Source: Enterobacter sp. C2 (GTDB lineage: Bacteria; Pseudomonadota; Gammaproteobacteria; Enterobacterales; Enterobacteriaceae). Taken from it: a stretch of 64,000 nt of DNA. Under the pieces are notes generated by a model. It saw only the letters and a list, made by a program, of their open reading frames with translations, was not told the origin of the DNA and made no database searches. Position numbers and translations under genes: made by a program. Where the stretch lies: assembly GCF_019880405.1 (NCBI RefSeq), contig NZ_CP082269.1:1178001-1242000 (forward strand), given 5' to 3'. Position 1 is the first letter of the stretch; each line of letters starts with the position of its first letter. Below, in pieces: positions 45,762 through 56,660 of this stretch.

Positions 45762-46439
45762 TTACAGCATAAAGCGGTAACCAATTCCGGTTTCGGTAAT
45801 AAAGTGACGCGGGCGGGCTGGATCGTTTTCCAGCTTTTGCCGCAGGTGGCCCATATAGATACGTAAATAGTGGCTGTGTTCGACCGCATTTGGGCCCCAC
45901 ACCTCGCGCAGCAGCTGCCGCTGGGTGAGCACCTTACCGTGGTGGCCTATCAGCACCGCCAGCAGACGGAACTCGATAGGCGTCAGGTGGATCTCCTCCT
46001 CGCCGCGCTGAATGCGCCTGGCAGCCAGGTCAACGCGCACATCAGAGAAGGTTATCAGCGGATCGCTCTGGCTGGCGCTGCCGTGGCGGCGAAGCGCGAC
46101 CCGCAGGCGCGCCTGTAGCTCTCCAATGCCAAACGGCTTGCTGAGATAGTCATCCGCGCCCGCATCGAGGGCGGCGATTTTATCCTGCTCCTCGGCGCGG
46201 GCAGAGAGCACGATGATCGGCGTCTGGCTCCACTGGCGCAGATCGCGAATAAAATCGAGACCGTCGCCGTCGGGCAGGCCAAGATCGAGGATAATCGCAT
46301 CGGGTTTGCGCGTTGCCGCTTCCAGCAGGCCGCGCTGTAGGGTCTGCGCCTCGTGTACCCGCAGGCCATCGGCCTCCAGCGCGGCGCGCACAAAGCGAAC
46401 GATAGCCTGCTCATCCTCTACGATTAAAATGTTGATCAC
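45762..46439 (-). CDS. kdpE: KDP operon response regulator KdpE
   Basis: OmpR/PhoB-type activator of kdpFABC under potassium limitation or osmotic stress. The 225 residues contain a receiver domain with phospho-acceptor Asp52 (IILDLGLPDGDG) and the switch Lys in DDYLSKPFG near residue 101. The C-terminal winged helix has HLTPIEFRLLAVL and RQLLREVWGPNA. It overlaps kdpD by 4 bp and ends 255 bp above speF. Confidence 0.97.
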   Translation of the reverse strand: MINILIVEDEQAIVRFVRAALEADGLRVHEAQTLQRGLLEAATRKPDAIILDLGLPDGDGLDFIRDLRQWSQTPIIVLSARAEEQDKIAALDAGADDYLSKPFGIGELQARLRVALRRHGSASQSDPLITFSDVRVDLAARRIQRGEEEIHLTPIEFRLLAVLIGHHGKVLTQRQLLREVWGPNAVEHSHYLRIYMGHLRQKLENDPARPRHFITETGIGYRFML

Positions 46440-49123
46440 GCTTCTCCGGTTAACTCGTCAAGCCCTGGCGGCGCTGTTTGCGGGAGTGTAACACGAAAGC
46501 ACGCTCCCCCCTCGGGTCGGTTGACGACGGCGATCGTGCCGCCGTGAACCTCTACAATCGCTTCGCAGATAGCCAGCCCCAGTCCCACGCCTGGAATAGC
46601 CGACTCTTTGTTACCCCGGGCAAATTTAGCAAAAATCTCCTGCTCTTGCCCCGCCGGGATCCCCGGCCCGCTGTCCCACACCTCCAGCCGAAGCTGGGTC
46701 TCCTCTCGCCAGGCGTTAATGCCGATGGTCGCCGCAGGCCCGGCGTACTTCATGGCATTCTCCAGCAGGTTGACCAACACGCGCTCAAACAGCGGGCCGT
46801 CGACCCGCACCAGCATCAGCGGGTCGGGCAGGTCCAGCTGGACCGGCCGCCCGCCGCTGATAGTATCCAACGCCTGCAGGGCGCTACCGACGATCTCCTC
46901 CAGCGTTAGCCACTCCAGCTTCAGGCTGAAACCGCCGGACTGGATGCGCGCCATATCAAGCAGGTTATTCACCAGCCGGGTCATGCTCAGCACCTGCTGA
47001 CGGATCTCGCTGGCCTGCGGAGCATGTTTTGAGCCATCGCTGGCCAGATCGAGGGTCAAAATCTCCGCCTGACCAAACAGCACGGTGAGCGGGGTACGCA
47101 GATCGTGAGAGAGCGCCGCCAGCAGCGAGTGGCGAATGCTCTCCCGCTCGCTGGTAAGCCTGGCGTGCTGTTCGCTGGTGGTTAATGCCAGCCGCTCCAG
47201 CGCGCTGGTCACCAGCAGGGCAAAGGTCTCCAGCAGCCGCTGCTGCTCGGGGATCATCAGCTGACGCAGGCTGGCTGGTTCGACGATGGCCACGCCCCGG
47301 GTTTTATCCCCGTTTTTCAGGGGCAGAATAAGATAGGGCACGCCGGGCAGGGTATCGGTGCCGGCTCCGGCGGGCAGGCCTTTGCTCAGGCTCCACTGGG
47401 CGATGGCCTCATCCCACGGGGTTAGGCTTTGCACAGGCGTGACCGCCCGCAGCTTACCGCTCTCATCCGGGAGCAGGATCTGACTGCGGGCATGAAAGGT
47501 CGACTGGATAAATCTCTCGCCGGTGAGGGCAATATCCTGCTCGCTACGGCCCACCGCCAGCGCTTTCGACATCTCATACAGGTGACGGGTCCGCTGCTCG
47601 CGGTAGCGGGCGATGCGGGCCTGATAGCGGACCCCTGCGGTCAGGTTGCCGATCACCAGCCCCACCGTCAGCATCACGCCAAAGGTCAGCAGATACTGGA
47701 CGTCGGAGACCGCCAGCGTGCCGCGCGGAGCGATAAAAAAGAGATCGAAGCTGATGACATTAATGACGGTCGCCAGCACCGACGGCCAGCGACCGTAGAG
47801 CAGGGCCACGATCACGACCCCTAGCAGGTAGAGCATCACCAGGTTGGCGGCGTCGAAAGCGATCAGCCACTGGCTGGCAATGAAGGTGATCAGGGCGCAG
47901 AGCGCAATCGCCACCAGACCGCCGATGATCTGTACCCGCCACCTCTCCATCAGCGGACGGGCATCAACGGCGCGCGAGGAGTAAGAAGAGGCGCTCTCTT
48001 CAACGGCAACGACGAGCAGATCGAGGTCGGGCGCGTGGCGAGCAAGGCGCTCGGCGAACGAGGGGGGATGCCACCAGCGGCGCTGGCCCTGGCGACCAAT
48101 AACGATTTTGCCCAGGTTATGCTCCCGAGCGTAGCGCAGCACGGCCCGCTCCTCCGCCGGATCGGCAAGGGTGGCGGTCTCTGCCCCCAGCGACTGCGCC
48201 AGCCGCAGGGCGCTTAAAATGGCCCGCCGCTGCTGGGCGGGCAGCTTGTGCAGGGTGGGCGTCTCGACGTAAACCGCATGCCAGATGCTGCCCAGCTTCG
48301 CCGCCAGCCGCGCGGCGGTACGCACCAGCTTCTCATTACCCCGGCCGTGACCGATACAGAGCAGAATGGCGTCGCGGGTATGCCAGACCTTCTCCAGGCC
48401 CTCGTTGTCGCGCCAGGCGCGCATCTGGGAGTCAACGCGGTCGGCGGTGCGCCGGAGAGCCAGCTCGCGCAGGGCGATCAGGTTGCCCTTGCGGAAAAAG
48501 TGCTCTATAGCGCGCTCGGCCTGGCCACCCATATAGACCTTGCCCTCGTGCAGGCGCTGACGAAGATCGTCCGGGGGCAGGTCAACCAGCACCACGTCGT
48601 CGGCGGCGTCAAAAAAGGGATCCGGCACGGTCTCCCGCACCTGGATCCCGGTCACGCCGCTCACCACATCGTTCAGGCTCTCCAGATGCTGCACGTTAAG
48701 GGTGGTAAAGACGTCGATGCCCGCCTCCAGCAGCTCGTCGACATCCTGCCAGCGCTTCGGGTGGCGGGAGCCCGGCGCGTTGGTGTGGGCCAGCTCGTCC
48801 ATCAGGATCAGCGCCGGACGCCGGGCCAGCGCCCCGTCGAGGTCGAACTCTGCCAGACGCCGCCCCCGATGGTTAGTGACGTTGAGCGGCAGGATCGCCA
48901 GGTTTTCCAGCATCGCCGCTGTCTCCTGACGGCCGTGGGTCTCAACCACGCCCGCTACGATATCCAGCCCCTGGGCCCGCAGCCGTTGCGCTTCGGCGAG
49001 CATAGCGAAGGTTTTGCCTACCCCCGCGCAGGCCCCGAAAAAGATCTTCAGCCTGCCGCGATGCGTGCTGCTGGCCTGCTCCAGCAGGCGATCGGGATCG
49101 GGACGCAACGGCTCGTCTGTCAT
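46436..49123 (-). CDS. kdpD: Sensor histidine kinase KdpD
   Basis: Senses low potassium and phosphorylates KdpE. The 895-residue inner-membrane protein has an N-terminal KdpD domain with Walker [11 protein letters not shown] (about 29-38), a USP-like domain (about 250-370) and four closely spaced membrane helices (about 400-500). A GAF-like region follows, then the kinase core with the H-box [13 protein letters not shown] near residue 673 and the G boxes DSGPGIP and GVGLGLAI. It overlaps kdpC and kdpE by 4 bp each. Confidence 0.97.
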   Translation of the reverse strand: MTDEPLRPDPDRLLEQASSTHRGRLKIFFGACAGVGKTFAMLAEAQRLRAQGLDIVAGVVETHGRQETAAMLENLAILPLNVTNHRGRRLAEFDLDGALARRPALILMDELAHTNAPGSRHPKRWQDVDELLEAGIDVFTTLNVQHLESLNDVVSGVTGIQVRETVPDPFFDAADDVVLVDLPPDDLRQRLHEGKVYMGGQAERAIEHFFRKGNLIALRELALRRTADRVDSQMRAWRDNEGLEKVWHTRDAILLCIGHGRGNEKLVRTAARLAAKLGSIWHAVYVETPTLHKLPAQQRRAILSALRLAQSLGAETATLADPAEERAVLRYAREHNLGKIVIGRQGQRRWWHPPSFAERLARHAPDLDLLVVAVEESASSYSSRAVDARPLMERWRVQIIGGLVAIALCALITFIASQWLIAFDAANLVMLYLLGVVIVALLYGRWPSVLATVINVISFDLFFIAPRGTLAVSDVQYLLTFGVMLTVGLVIGNLTAGVRYQARIARYREQRTRHLYEMSKALAVGRSEQDIALTGERFIQSTFHARSQILLPDESGKLRAVTPVQSLTPWDEAIAQWSLSKGLPAGAGTDTLPGVPYLILPLKNGDKTRGVAIVEPASLRQLMIPEQQRLLETFALLVTSALERLALTTSEQHARLTSERESIRHSLLAALSHDLRTPLTVLFGQAEILTLDLASDGSKHAPQASEIRQQVLSMTRLVNNLLDMARIQSGGFSLKLEWLTLEEIVGSALQALDTISGGRPVQLDLPDPLMLVRVDGPLFERVLVNLLENAMKYAGPAATIGINAWREETQLRLEVWDSGPGIPAGQEQEIFAKFARGNKESAIPGVGLGLAICEAIVEVHGGTIAVVNRPEGGACFRVTLPQTAPPGLDELTGEA

Positions 49124-49701
49124 TTAGGTGTGTCCTTATACGCATCAAGGGCGAGATTTAGCTCCACAATATTCACTCCCGGTTCGCCGGTAAAGCTCAG
49201 CAGCGGTTTGTGGGTGTGTTTAGCGACCAACTCAGCAACCTGCGCAGCGGACAGGTTACGCGCCGCCGCCACACGCGGGATCTGCCATGCCACCGCTGCT
49301 GGCGACAGACTGTAATCCAGCCCGCTGGCAGAGGCGGTGACCAGTTCCACCGGCACGCGCGGGTTAGCCTGCGGGTTGGCGGCGCGTAACGCCGCGATGC
49401 GGGCAGCGATCGCCTCATCAAGCGCCGGATTGCTGCCGGCCAGGTTGCTGCCCCCCGACGCCTGCGGATTGTAGGGGGCGTCGGCGGTAGCGGAAGGGCG
49501 GCCGGAGAAGTAGCCAGGCGCGCTAAACGCCTGGCCGATCAGGCGCGACCCACGGATCTGATTATCTTCCAGGATCAGCGAGCCGTTGGCCTGTGCCGGA
49601 AACAGTCCCTGGCCGAGCAGTGTAGTCACCAGCGGATAGAGGCCGCCGGTGATCAGTGTTAACAGCAAAAGCAGAAAAAGAGCTGGGCGAAATATAGTCA
49701 T
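49120..49701 (-). CDS. kdpC: Potassium-transporting ATPase KdpC subunit
   Basis: Single-span membrane protein that stabilises the KdpFABC complex and raises the pump's nucleotide affinity. The 193 residues have one N-terminal helix (about 7-28) and the periplasmic signature [25 protein letters not shown] (landmarks GRPSA and SGGSNL). It is 12 bp after kdpB and overlaps kdpD by 4 bp. Confidence 0.96.
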   Translation of the reverse strand: MTIFRPALFLLLLLTLITGGLYPLVTTLLGQGLFPAQANGSLILEDNQIRGSRLIGQAFSAPGYFSGRPSATADAPYNPQASGGSNLAGSNPALDEAIAARIAALRAANPQANPRVPVELVTASASGLDYSLSPAAVAWQIPRVAAARNLSAAQVAELVAKHTHKPLLSFTGEPGVNIVELNLALDAYKDTPK

Positions 49702-49713
49702 GTTGCGATCCTC

Positions 49714-51762
49714 TTAAACCAGGCCGAAAAGCGTTAACAGCAGATCGATCGCTTTGATGCCGATAAAGGGCACGATCAGCCCGCCCAGGCCGTAGATCCA
49801 CAGATTACGGCGCAGCATCGCCTGAGCCGAGAGCGGCGTATAGCTCACCCCTTTCAAGGCCAGCGGGATCAGGACGATAATGATCAGCGCATTAAAAATC
49901 ACCGCGCTGAGGATCGCCGAGCTGGGAGAGTGGAGGTGCATAATATTCAGGGCGTTAAGCGGCGGGTAGGTCACCGCAAACGCAGCAGGAATAATGGCAA
50001 AGTACTTTGCCACGTCGTTGGCGATGCTAAAGGTGGTCAGCGAGCCACGGGTCATCAACATCTGTTTGCCAATATGGACCACCTCGATCAGCTTGGTGGG
50101 GTTGGAGTCGAGATCCACCATGTTGCCCGCCTCCTTGGCTGCCTGGGTACCGGAGTTCATCGCCACCGCCACGTCGGCCTGGGCCAGCGCTGGGGCATCG
50201 TTGGTGCCGTCCCCGGTCATCGCCACCAGCCGACCCTCGGCCTGGTACTGGCGAATCAGTGCCAGCTTGGCTTCTGGCGTCGCCTCGGCCAGAAAGTCAT
50301 CCACCCCCGCCTCGGCGGCAATGGCGGCGGCGGTCAGGCGGTTATCGCCGGTGATCATCACCGTTTTGATGCCCATCTTGCGCAGCTGGGCAAAGCGCGC
50401 CTTGATCCCGCCTTTGACTACGTCCTTCAGGGGGATCACCCCCAGCACCCGGTTGCCCTCGGCGACCACCAGCGGCGTCGCCCCCCGGCTCGCCACCTGT
50501 TCCACCAGGGCGTCAACCTCGGTAGGAAACTCGCCGCCGTTGGCAGCAATGTGACGGCGCAGAGCATCGACCGAGCCCTTGCGGATCTGCCGATCCTGAA
50601 TGTTGATGCCGCTCATCCGCGTCTGGGCGGTGAAGGGGACAAAGGTGGCGTTCAGGCTCTGGACGTCGCGCTCGCGCAGATTAAAGCGCTGCTTCGCCAG
50701 CACCACGATGCTGCGCCCCTCTGGGGTCTCATCCGCCAGCGACGCCAGCTGTGCCGCATCGGCCAGGGTTTGCTCGTCCACGCCCTTAGCCGGTAAAAAT
50801 TCAGCGGCCTGGCGGTTGCCAAGAGTGATGGTGCCGGTTTTATCCAGCAGCAGTACGTCGATATCCCCCGCCGCCTCTACCGCCCGGCCGCTGGTGGCGA
50901 TGACATTCGCCCCGAGCATCCGGCTCATCCCGGCGACGCCGATGGCAGAGAGCAGGCCCCCAATAGTCGTCGGGATCAGACACACCAGCAGGGCCACCAG
51001 CACGGTGACGCTCACCGCTGTTCCACCCCAGGCAGAGAAGGGCCAGAGGGTCGCGGTGGCCAGCAGGAAGACAATCGTCAGCGCTACCAGCAGAATGGTC
51101 AGCGCGATCTCGTTGGGCGTTTTACGCCGCTGCGCGCCTTCCACCATGGCAATCATCCTGTCGAGGAAGGTCTCGCCAGGGTTAACGCTGCAACGGATCA
51201 CCAGCCAGTCAGAAAGGATGCGCGTACCGCCGGTGACTGAGGCAAAATCACCCCCGGATTCACGAATAACCGGGGCGGATTCGCCGGTAATGGCGCTCTC
51301 ATCCACCGACGCGCCTCCCTCAATGGCCTCGCCGTCACAGGGGATGATATCGCCTGCTTCGACCAGTACCACGTCGCCCCGGCGCAGGTCGGCGGCAGGG
51401 ACACGATCGGTTGGTGCGCCATACTGCGGTGCGCGCAGTTTGCGGGCGAAGGCGGTTTTGTTGACGCCTTTCAGGCTGCTGGCCTGGGCTTTGCTACGCC
51501 CCTCGGCCAGCGCTTCGGCGACGTTGGCAAACAGCACGGTAAACCACAGCCAGAGGCTAATCGCACCGGTAAAGGCCGCGCTGCCGCTGAGGTAGCCTGC
51601 GGCCATGGCAATCGCCAGCAGGGTAGTGAGCAGGCTGCCGATCCAGACGATAAACATCACCGGGTTACGCCACTGCACCCGTGGGCTGAGTTTTACAAAA
51701 GAGGCTAATAGTGCCTCGCGAACCAGCGCGGGTTCGAACAGGGCAAGTTGCTTACGACTCAT
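49714..51762 (-). CDS. kdpB: Potassium-transporting ATPase KdpB subunit
   Basis: P-type ATPase subunit that drives high-affinity K+ uptake. The 682 residues match E. coli in length. It has the A-domain TGES (ITGESAPV near 161), the phosphorylation motif [12 protein letters not shown] (phospho-Asp near residue 307), KGSVDALR in the N domain, and the hinge [17 protein letters not shown] near 513-529. It lies between kdpA (17 bp) and kdpC (12 bp). Confidence 0.98.
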   Translation of the reverse strand: MSRKQLALFEPALVREALLASFVKLSPRVQWRNPVMFIVWIGSLLTTLLAIAMAAGYLSGSAAFTGAISLWLWFTVLFANVAEALAEGRSKAQASSLKGVNKTAFARKLRAPQYGAPTDRVPAADLRRGDVVLVEAGDIIPCDGEAIEGGASVDESAITGESAPVIRESGGDFASVTGGTRILSDWLVIRCSVNPGETFLDRMIAMVEGAQRRKTPNEIALTILLVALTIVFLLATATLWPFSAWGGTAVSVTVLVALLVCLIPTTIGGLLSAIGVAGMSRMLGANVIATSGRAVEAAGDIDVLLLDKTGTITLGNRQAAEFLPAKGVDEQTLADAAQLASLADETPEGRSIVVLAKQRFNLRERDVQSLNATFVPFTAQTRMSGINIQDRQIRKGSVDALRRHIAANGGEFPTEVDALVEQVASRGATPLVVAEGNRVLGVIPLKDVVKGGIKARFAQLRKMGIKTVMITGDNRLTAAAIAAEAGVDDFLAEATPEAKLALIRQYQAEGRLVAMTGDGTNDAPALAQADVAVAMNSGTQAAKEAGNMVDLDSNPTKLIEVVHIGKQMLMTRGSLTTFSIANDVAKYFAIIPAAFAVTYPPLNALNIMHLHSPSSAILSAVIFNALIIIVLIPLALKGVSYTPLSAQAMLRRNLWIYGLGGLIVPFIGIKAIDLLLTLFGLV

Positions 51763-51779
51763 AAAGGCTCCCGCCAGGC

Positions 51780-53459
51780 TTAGCGTAAGGAAAGGTGTTC
51801 CGCGATTGGACCTAAGGCCAGCGCGGGGATAAAGGTCAGCGCGCCAACGAGCAGCACGGTGCCGATCAGCAGACCAACAAACAGCGCGCCGTGGGTGGGC
51901 AGCGTACCGGGGCTGACGGGCTGGCTCTTTTTCATCACCAGCGATCCGGCGATGGCCATGACCGGGACGATGACGCCGAAGCGGCCGACAAACATGCAGA
52001 ACGCCAGCAGACAGTTCCAGAACGGGGTGTTGGCGCTGAGGCCAGCAAAGGCGCTGCCGTTGTTGTTGGCTGCGGACGAGACGGCGTAGAGCACCTCACT
52101 AAAGCCATGCGCTCCAGGGTTAAGCATGCCCGCGCGTCCGGCGTCGGTCATCATCGCCAGCGCCGTGCCGAGCAGCACCAGCGCAGGGGTAACGAGGATC
52201 GCCAGCGCGGTCATCTTCATCTCCCGTACGTCGATCTTTTTCCCCAGATACTCTGGCGTGCGGCCGATCATCAGCCCGGCGATAAACACCGCCAGCAGCA
52301 CAAAGAGCAGCATGCCGTAGAGGCCCGATCCGACCCCGCCGAAGACCACTTCACCAATCTGCATCAGCCATAGCGGCACCATGCCGCCCAGCGCGGTAAA
52401 GGAGTCATGCATCGCATTGACCGCGCCGCAGGAGGCCGCAGTGGTCACTACCGCAAAGAGGCTGCTGGCGAGGATGCCAAAGCGGCTCTCTTTCCCCTCC
52501 ATATTGGCGGTGCCGTCCGTCCCCAGCGTCAGCAGATGCGGGTTGCCGTTTAGCTCGGCCCACATCACCAGTCCGGCACAGATGACAAAAATAATCGACA
52601 TCGCCCAGAGAATAGCGTGGCCCTGGCGACGATCGCCTACCGCATCGCCGAAGGCGAAGCAGAGCGCCGTAGGAATAAGGAATATGGCCAGCATCTGCAG
52701 GAAGTTGGTCAGCGCCGTCGGGTTCTCAAACGGATGTGCGGAGTTGGCGTTAAAGAAGCCTCCGCCGTTGGTCCCCAGCATCTTGATCGCCTCCTGGGAG
52801 GCGACCGGCCCCATCGGCAGCAGACCCTTGACGCCCTCCAGTGAGGTGTAGGGCTGATACGCGTTGAGGTTTTGCAGCGCCCCCTGTTGGATAAAAATTA
52901 GCGCCAGCAGCAGGGCGAGGGGGAGTAGTACCCACAGGGTGATACGGGTGATATCTACCCAGGCGTTACCCAATGTGTTGACGCTTTTGTGGGAAAAGGC
53001 GCGGATCAGGGCGAAGATTACCGCCATCCCGCTGGCAGCAGAGAGAAAGTTCTGCACCGTCAGGCCAGCCATCTGGCTGAAGTAGCTCAGCGTGCTCTCG
53101 CCGCTGTAGGCTTGCCAGTTAGTGTTCGCCACAAAGCTTACGGCGGTATTCAGTGCCAGGTGCCATGACAGACCAGGCAACTGCTGCGGGTTAAACGGCA
53201 GCTGCGCCTGAAAGGTCAGGATCATAAACAGAACCAGCACGCCGAGCAGGTTGATGGCGAGGATCGCCAGTAAATAGTGACGCCACGTCATCTCCGTTGG
53301 TTGGATGCCGGTGATACGCCAGATACCGCGTTCAACTGCCGCGGTGCCCGCCAGCGGCCGGTTTGCAATCAGCCTCGCCAGCAGCGTCCCCAGCGGACGT
53401 GCCAGCAGAAATAGCACCAGTAAAAAGCTGGCTATCAGTAAAAACGCCTGTGCCGCCAT
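51780..53459 (-). CDS. kdpA: Potassium-transporting ATPase KdpA subunit
   Basis: Channel-like, K+-binding subunit of KdpFABC, related to KcsA/Trk-type pore proteins. The 559 residues form about ten membrane helices and four selectivity loops, with landmarks [38 protein letters not shown] and [12 protein letters not shown]. Its ATG overlaps the kdpF stop by one base (TGATG), and kdpB follows 17 bp downstream. Confidence 0.98.
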   Translation of the reverse strand: MAAQAFLLIASFLLVLFLLARPLGTLLARLIANRPLAGTAAVERGIWRITGIQPTEMTWRHYLLAILAINLLGVLVLFMILTFQAQLPFNPQQLPGLSWHLALNTAVSFVANTNWQAYSGESTLSYFSQMAGLTVQNFLSAASGMAVIFALIRAFSHKSVNTLGNAWVDITRITLWVLLPLALLLALIFIQQGALQNLNAYQPYTSLEGVKGLLPMGPVASQEAIKMLGTNGGGFFNANSAHPFENPTALTNFLQMLAIFLIPTALCFAFGDAVGDRRQGHAILWAMSIIFVICAGLVMWAELNGNPHLLTLGTDGTANMEGKESRFGILASSLFAVVTTAASCGAVNAMHDSFTALGGMVPLWLMQIGEVVFGGVGSGLYGMLLFVLLAVFIAGLMIGRTPEYLGKKIDVREMKMTALAILVTPALVLLGTALAMMTDAGRAGMLNPGAHGFSEVLYAVSSAANNNGSAFAGLSANTPFWNCLLAFCMFVGRFGVIVPVMAIAGSLVMKKSQPVSPGTLPTHGALFVGLLIGTVLLVGALTFIPALALGPIAEHLSLR

Positions 53460-53548
53460 CAGAAGGCCTCCGCGTTAATCAGGGCATAAACCAGATAGCC
53501 CAACAACAGGAAAACCAGTACCACACCGGTTATCACGCCTGCACTCAC
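53459..53548 (-). CDS. kdpF: KdpF subunit (small membrane peptide, GTG start)
   Basis: A 29-residue single-helix peptide, [20 protein letters not shown] followed by ALINAEAF, that stabilises the KdpFABC complex. The start codon is GTG, preceded by the ribosome-binding sequence GGAGGTGG. The stop overlaps the kdpA start. It is the first gene of the operon and too short for routine gene finding. Confidence 0.95.
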   Translation of the reverse strand: MSAGVITGVVLVFLLLGYLVYALINAEAF

Positions 53549-53882
53549 ACTCCACCTCCGTGGTTTTCTTAGGATGTGCAGTGAAGGTAGGATTTTCGGC
53601 GCAAAGATTTTGCAAAAATTGGCGAGGCGGGTGTAAAAAAAGTATAAAAATCACAAAGGCACAATTTAACTAATGTTTAGTATTAATTTAACTATCCTGT
53701 AACTTTACTACGCGACAAAGGTAAATATTTCGGCAATGGTGAAAAAATAGTGGTCGGATGAGTAGTAAAATTACAGACAAAGCGGTACTATTTTAACCAG
53801 TGAAGTAAATTGATTATTTCGGTAAACATTACCGACACGCCAGCCTCGTGAAGGACGACGGGGTAAAAAGGGGGAAAAACGT
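53549..53882. other. Divergent kdpF-ybfA control region
   Basis: The 334 bp are AT-rich and hold the kdp promoter and KdpE site near kdpF and the ybfA promoter near 53650-53870. I see no other gene or repeat. Confidence 0.7.
53627..53650 (-). promoter_or_regulatory. KdpE-binding site of the kdp promoter
   Basis: On the minus strand: TTTTTATACTTTTTTTACAC then CCGC, with the same core as the E. coli KdpE operator. It lies about 80-100 bp upstream of the kdpF start. Confidence 0.88.
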
Positions 53883-54089
53883 ATGTCTCTATATCAAGAT
53901 TATCCAGTGCATGTGATCCTTGCCCGTCGCGTTTTTGCCGTGGTGGCAGGTGTAGCGGCGCTGCCGTTTATGCTGTTCTGGAAAGATCGCGCCCGTTTCT
54001 ACAGCTATCTGCACCGCGTCTGGGCGAAAACCAGCGATAAGCCGGTATGGATGGATCAGGCCGAAAAAGTGGCCTGCGATTTTTACTAA
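53883..54089 (+). CDS. ybfA: Small protein YbfA (DUF2517)
   Basis: A 68-residue protein, [20 protein letters not shown], with one hydrophobic segment (about residues 17-37, [17 protein letters not shown]) and a basic, aromatic C-terminal part. Function unknown. It is divergent from kdpFABCDE as in E. coli, where it has been linked to the same potassium/osmotic control region. A clear terminator follows. Confidence 0.92.
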   Translation: MSLYQDYPVHVILARRVFAVVAGVAALPFMLFWKDRARFYSYLHRVWAKTSDKPVWMDQAEKVACDFY

Positions 54090-54118
54090 AAGGGCGAAGC
54101 CCACACAGCAGCTAAGCC

Positions 54119-54143
54119 AACCGCCCCTCGGGGCGGTTTTTTT
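54119..54143 (+). terminator. ybfA terminator
   Basis: AACCGCCCC-TC-GGGGCGGTTTTTTT: a strong stem followed by seven T residues, 30 bp after the ybfA stop. Confidence 0.93.
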
Positions 54144-54173
54144 ATGTGTGGAATGTGAAAAACCTTAGGCGCT

Positions 54174-54204
54174 GTAGGCCTGATAAGCGTAGCGCTATCA
54201 AGCG
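54174..54204. repeat. REP-like element between ybfA and ybgA
   Basis: GTAGGCCTGATAAGCGTAGC then GCTATCAAGCG: the classical enteric REP form (CTGATAAGCG with a mirrored arm), different from the GGCCCGGC-type copies elsewhere in the window. Confidence 0.75.
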
Positions 54205-54266
54205 TTTCGCGCGTTTCCAGAAACGACAACGATGCTACACTTACGGAGAGTCTATAAGGAGCCGCT

Positions 54267-55223
54267 ATGAGTGAAAAAATCCCTGTTGGCATCAGTGCCT
54301 GTCTGTTAGGGGAAACCGTGCGTTTTGACGGCGGGCACAAGCGACTGGCCTTTGCCGTTGAAGAGCTGTCGCCGTTGGTCCGTTTTGAACCGGTCTGCCC
54401 GGAAATGGCCATTGGCCTGCCGGTTCCCCGTCCGGCGCTGCGGCTGGTTAAAACGCCTGAAGGCGATTCCGCGCTGCGCTTTAGCGATGGGCGCGAGGGC
54501 GATCTGACGGAGCCAATGCAGAGCTATGCGCAGAAGCGCATCAGCCAGTTCGATAATCTCTGCGGCTATATCGTCTGCGCTAAATCACCCAGCTGCGGCA
54601 TGGAGCGGGTGCGCGTCTACGATGCCGACGGCAAAAACAACCGCAAGGCCGGGCGCGGGATCTATACCGAAATATTAATGCAAACTTATCCCTGGCTGCC
54701 CGTGGAAGAGGATGGTCGCCTGCACGATCCGCTGATCCGCGAAAACTTTGTCGAGCGTATCTACGCCCTGCACGAACTTAACGGCGTACGCGAGCGTGGG
54801 CTGACGCGCGGGGAGCTGATCGCCTACCACAGCCGCTACAAGCTACTGCTGCTGGCTCACTCCCAGCCAAAGTATCGCGAACTGGGGCGCTTTGTAGCAG
54901 CGATTCACGAGTGGGAATCGCTCGACGAATGGTTTGTTGAGTACCGCCAGCGGCTGATGGATCTGCTCTCTCACCAGGCCACCCGACGCAACCACACCAA
55001 CGTGCTGATGCATGTTCAGGGCTACTTCCGCAAGCAGCTTAACGCTCGCCAGCGCGAGGAGCTGTCGTCGCTTATTGAGCGTTATCGACAGGGTACGCAG
55101 CCCCTGCTTGCTCCGGTGACGTTGCTCAAGCACTACATGGCCGAATTCCCCGATGCGTATCTTGCCGGGCAGCGCTACTTTGACCCGTGGCCAGAGACTC
55201 TGCGCCTTCGTTACGGACACTAA
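54267..55223 (+). CDS. ybgA: YbgA, DUF523-DUF1722 two-domain protein
   Basis: A 318-residue protein. The N-terminal DUF523 domain (about 1-150) has the conserved cysteines in GISACLLGE and AKSPSCGMERV. The C-terminal DUF1722 domain (about 190-305) has HVQGYFRKQL and ERYRQG. E. coli K-12 YbgA consists of DUF1722 alone (about 169 residues), so this is the longer form found in many proteobacteria. It stands 12 bp before phrB in the same direction, which is its common partner. A DUF523 role in tRNA or DNA chemistry is speculative. Confidence 0.88.
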   Translation: MSEKIPVGISACLLGETVRFDGGHKRLAFAVEELSPLVRFEPVCPEMAIGLPVPRPALRLVKTPEGDSALRFSDGREGDLTEPMQSYAQKRISQFDNLCGYIVCAKSPSCGMERVRVYDADGKNNRKAGRGIYTEILMQTYPWLPVEEDGRLHDPLIRENFVERIYALHELNGVRERGLTRGELIAYHSRYKLLLLAHSQPKYRELGRFVAAIHEWESLDEWFVEYRQRLMDLLSHQATRRNHTNVLMHVQGYFRKQLNARQREELSSLIERYRQGTQPLLAPVTLLKHYMAEFPDAYLAGQRYFDPWPETLRLRYGH

Positions 55224-55235
55224 TTCAGGAGCTGT

Positions 55236-56654
55236 ATGACCACCCATCTGGTCTGGTTTCGCGCGGATCTTCGCGTGAAGGATAACCTTGCCCTCGCCGC
55301 CGCCTGCCGGGATCGCCACGCCAGGGTGCTGGCACTCTTTATCTCGACCCCCAGGCAGTGGGAAAAGCATGACATGGCGGCGCGGCAGGCGGCGTTTATG
55401 CAGGCCCATCTTCACAGCCTTCAGCATGAGCTGGCGGAAAAAGGGATCCCGCTGCTGTTCGTTGAGGTGGATGATTTTCACGCCAGCGTGGCGGCGGTAA
55501 AAAAGGTTTGTGAAGAGCACGGCGTTTCCCACCTTTTTTACAACTATCAGTACGAGATTAATGAACGTCAGCGCGACGCCGCCGTTGAGCGGGCGCTCCC
55601 GGAGGTCACCTGCCAGGGGCTGGATGATAGCGTCATGCTTGCCCCTGGCAGCGTGATGACCGGCGACCGGCAGATGTATAAAGTGTTCACCCCGTATAAA
55701 AACGCCTTTCTGCGCCGACTCAGGGAGGATCTGCCCGAGTGCGTGCCTGCGCCCGCCGTGCGCGAGGGTGGGGCGCTAAGCGAGCCCCTCAAGCCGCTGA
55801 CTATCAACTACCCACAGCAGGACTTTGATCCCAGCCTCTTTCCAGCAACCGAACAGGCGGCCGTTGAGCGACTGCGCGAGTTTTGCCGCAATGAGGTAGG
55901 GGCGTATGAGGCCCGGCGTGATTTCCCCGCGCTTGATGCCACCAGCCGGCTCTCAGCCTGTCTGGCTCTGGGCGTCATCTCTCCACGCCAGTGCCTGCAC
56001 CGGCTGCTGGCGGAGCAGCCCGAGGCCCTGAACGGCGGTGCGGGGGCGATCTGGCTGAATGAGCTTATCTGGCGCGACTTCTATCGCCATCTGATGACGT
56101 GGTATCCCGATCTCTGCAAACACCGGCCCTTTATCCCCTGGACCGAACGCGTGCAGTGGCAACGTGACCAGGCGCATCTTCAGGCCTGGCAGACGGGGCG
56201 CACCGGCTACCCCATTGTCGATGCGGCGATGCGGCAGATGAATAACACCGGCTGGATGCATAACCGTCTGCGAATGATTACCGCCAGCTTCCTGGTAAAA
56301 GACTTACTGATCGACTGGCGCATCGGAGAGCGCTATTTTATCACTCAGCTTATCGACGGCGATCTGGCTGCCAACAACGGCGGCTGGCAATGGGCGGCGT
56401 CAACGGGTACCGATGCCGCACCCTATTTTCGCATCTTTAACCCCACCACCCAGGGCGAAAAATTTGATAAGCACGGCGAGTTTATCCGCCAGTGGCTGCC
56501 TGAGCTGGCAGAGGTGCCTGCGGCATCGCTGCATGAACCCTGGGGATGGGCGGATAAGCAGGGCGTGACGCTGGACTATCCCCGCCCGGTAGTCGATCAT
56601 AAACAGGCTCGCACAGCCACCCTGGCCGCGTATGAAGCCGCAAGAAAATCGTAG
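55236..56654 (+). CDS. phrB: Deoxyribodipyrimidine photolyase
   Basis: Blue-light enzyme with FAD and methenyltetrahydrofolate that splits cyclobutane pyrimidine dimers. The 472 residues equal the E. coli length. It starts TTHLVWFRADLRVKDN; the FAD/DNA-binding region includes WLNELIWRDFYRH, and TGYPIVDAAMRQ and NNTGWMHNRLRM near 325-345, with DGDLAANNGGWQWAASTGTD (a landmark of the FAD pocket) near 372. It is co-directional with ybgA and ybgI, with gaps of 12 and 6 bp. Confidence 0.97.
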   Translation: MTTHLVWFRADLRVKDNLALAAACRDRHARVLALFISTPRQWEKHDMAARQAAFMQAHLHSLQHELAEKGIPLLFVEVDDFHASVAAVKKVCEEHGVSHLFYNYQYEINERQRDAAVERALPEVTCQGLDDSVMLAPGSVMTGDRQMYKVFTPYKNAFLRRLREDLPECVPAPAVREGGALSEPLKPLTINYPQQDFDPSLFPATEQAAVERLREFCRNEVGAYEARRDFPALDATSRLSACLALGVISPRQCLHRLLAEQPEALNGGAGAIWLNELIWRDFYRHLMTWYPDLCKHRPFIPWTERVQWQRDQAHLQAWQTGRTGYPIVDAAMRQMNNTGWMHNRLRMITASFLVKDLLIDWRIGERYFITQLIDGDLAANNGGWQWAASTGTDAAPYFRIFNPTTQGEKFDKHGEFIRQWLPELAEVPAASLHEPWGWADKQGVTLDYPRPVVDHKQARTATLAAYEAARKS

Positions 56655-56660
56655 AGAGAG

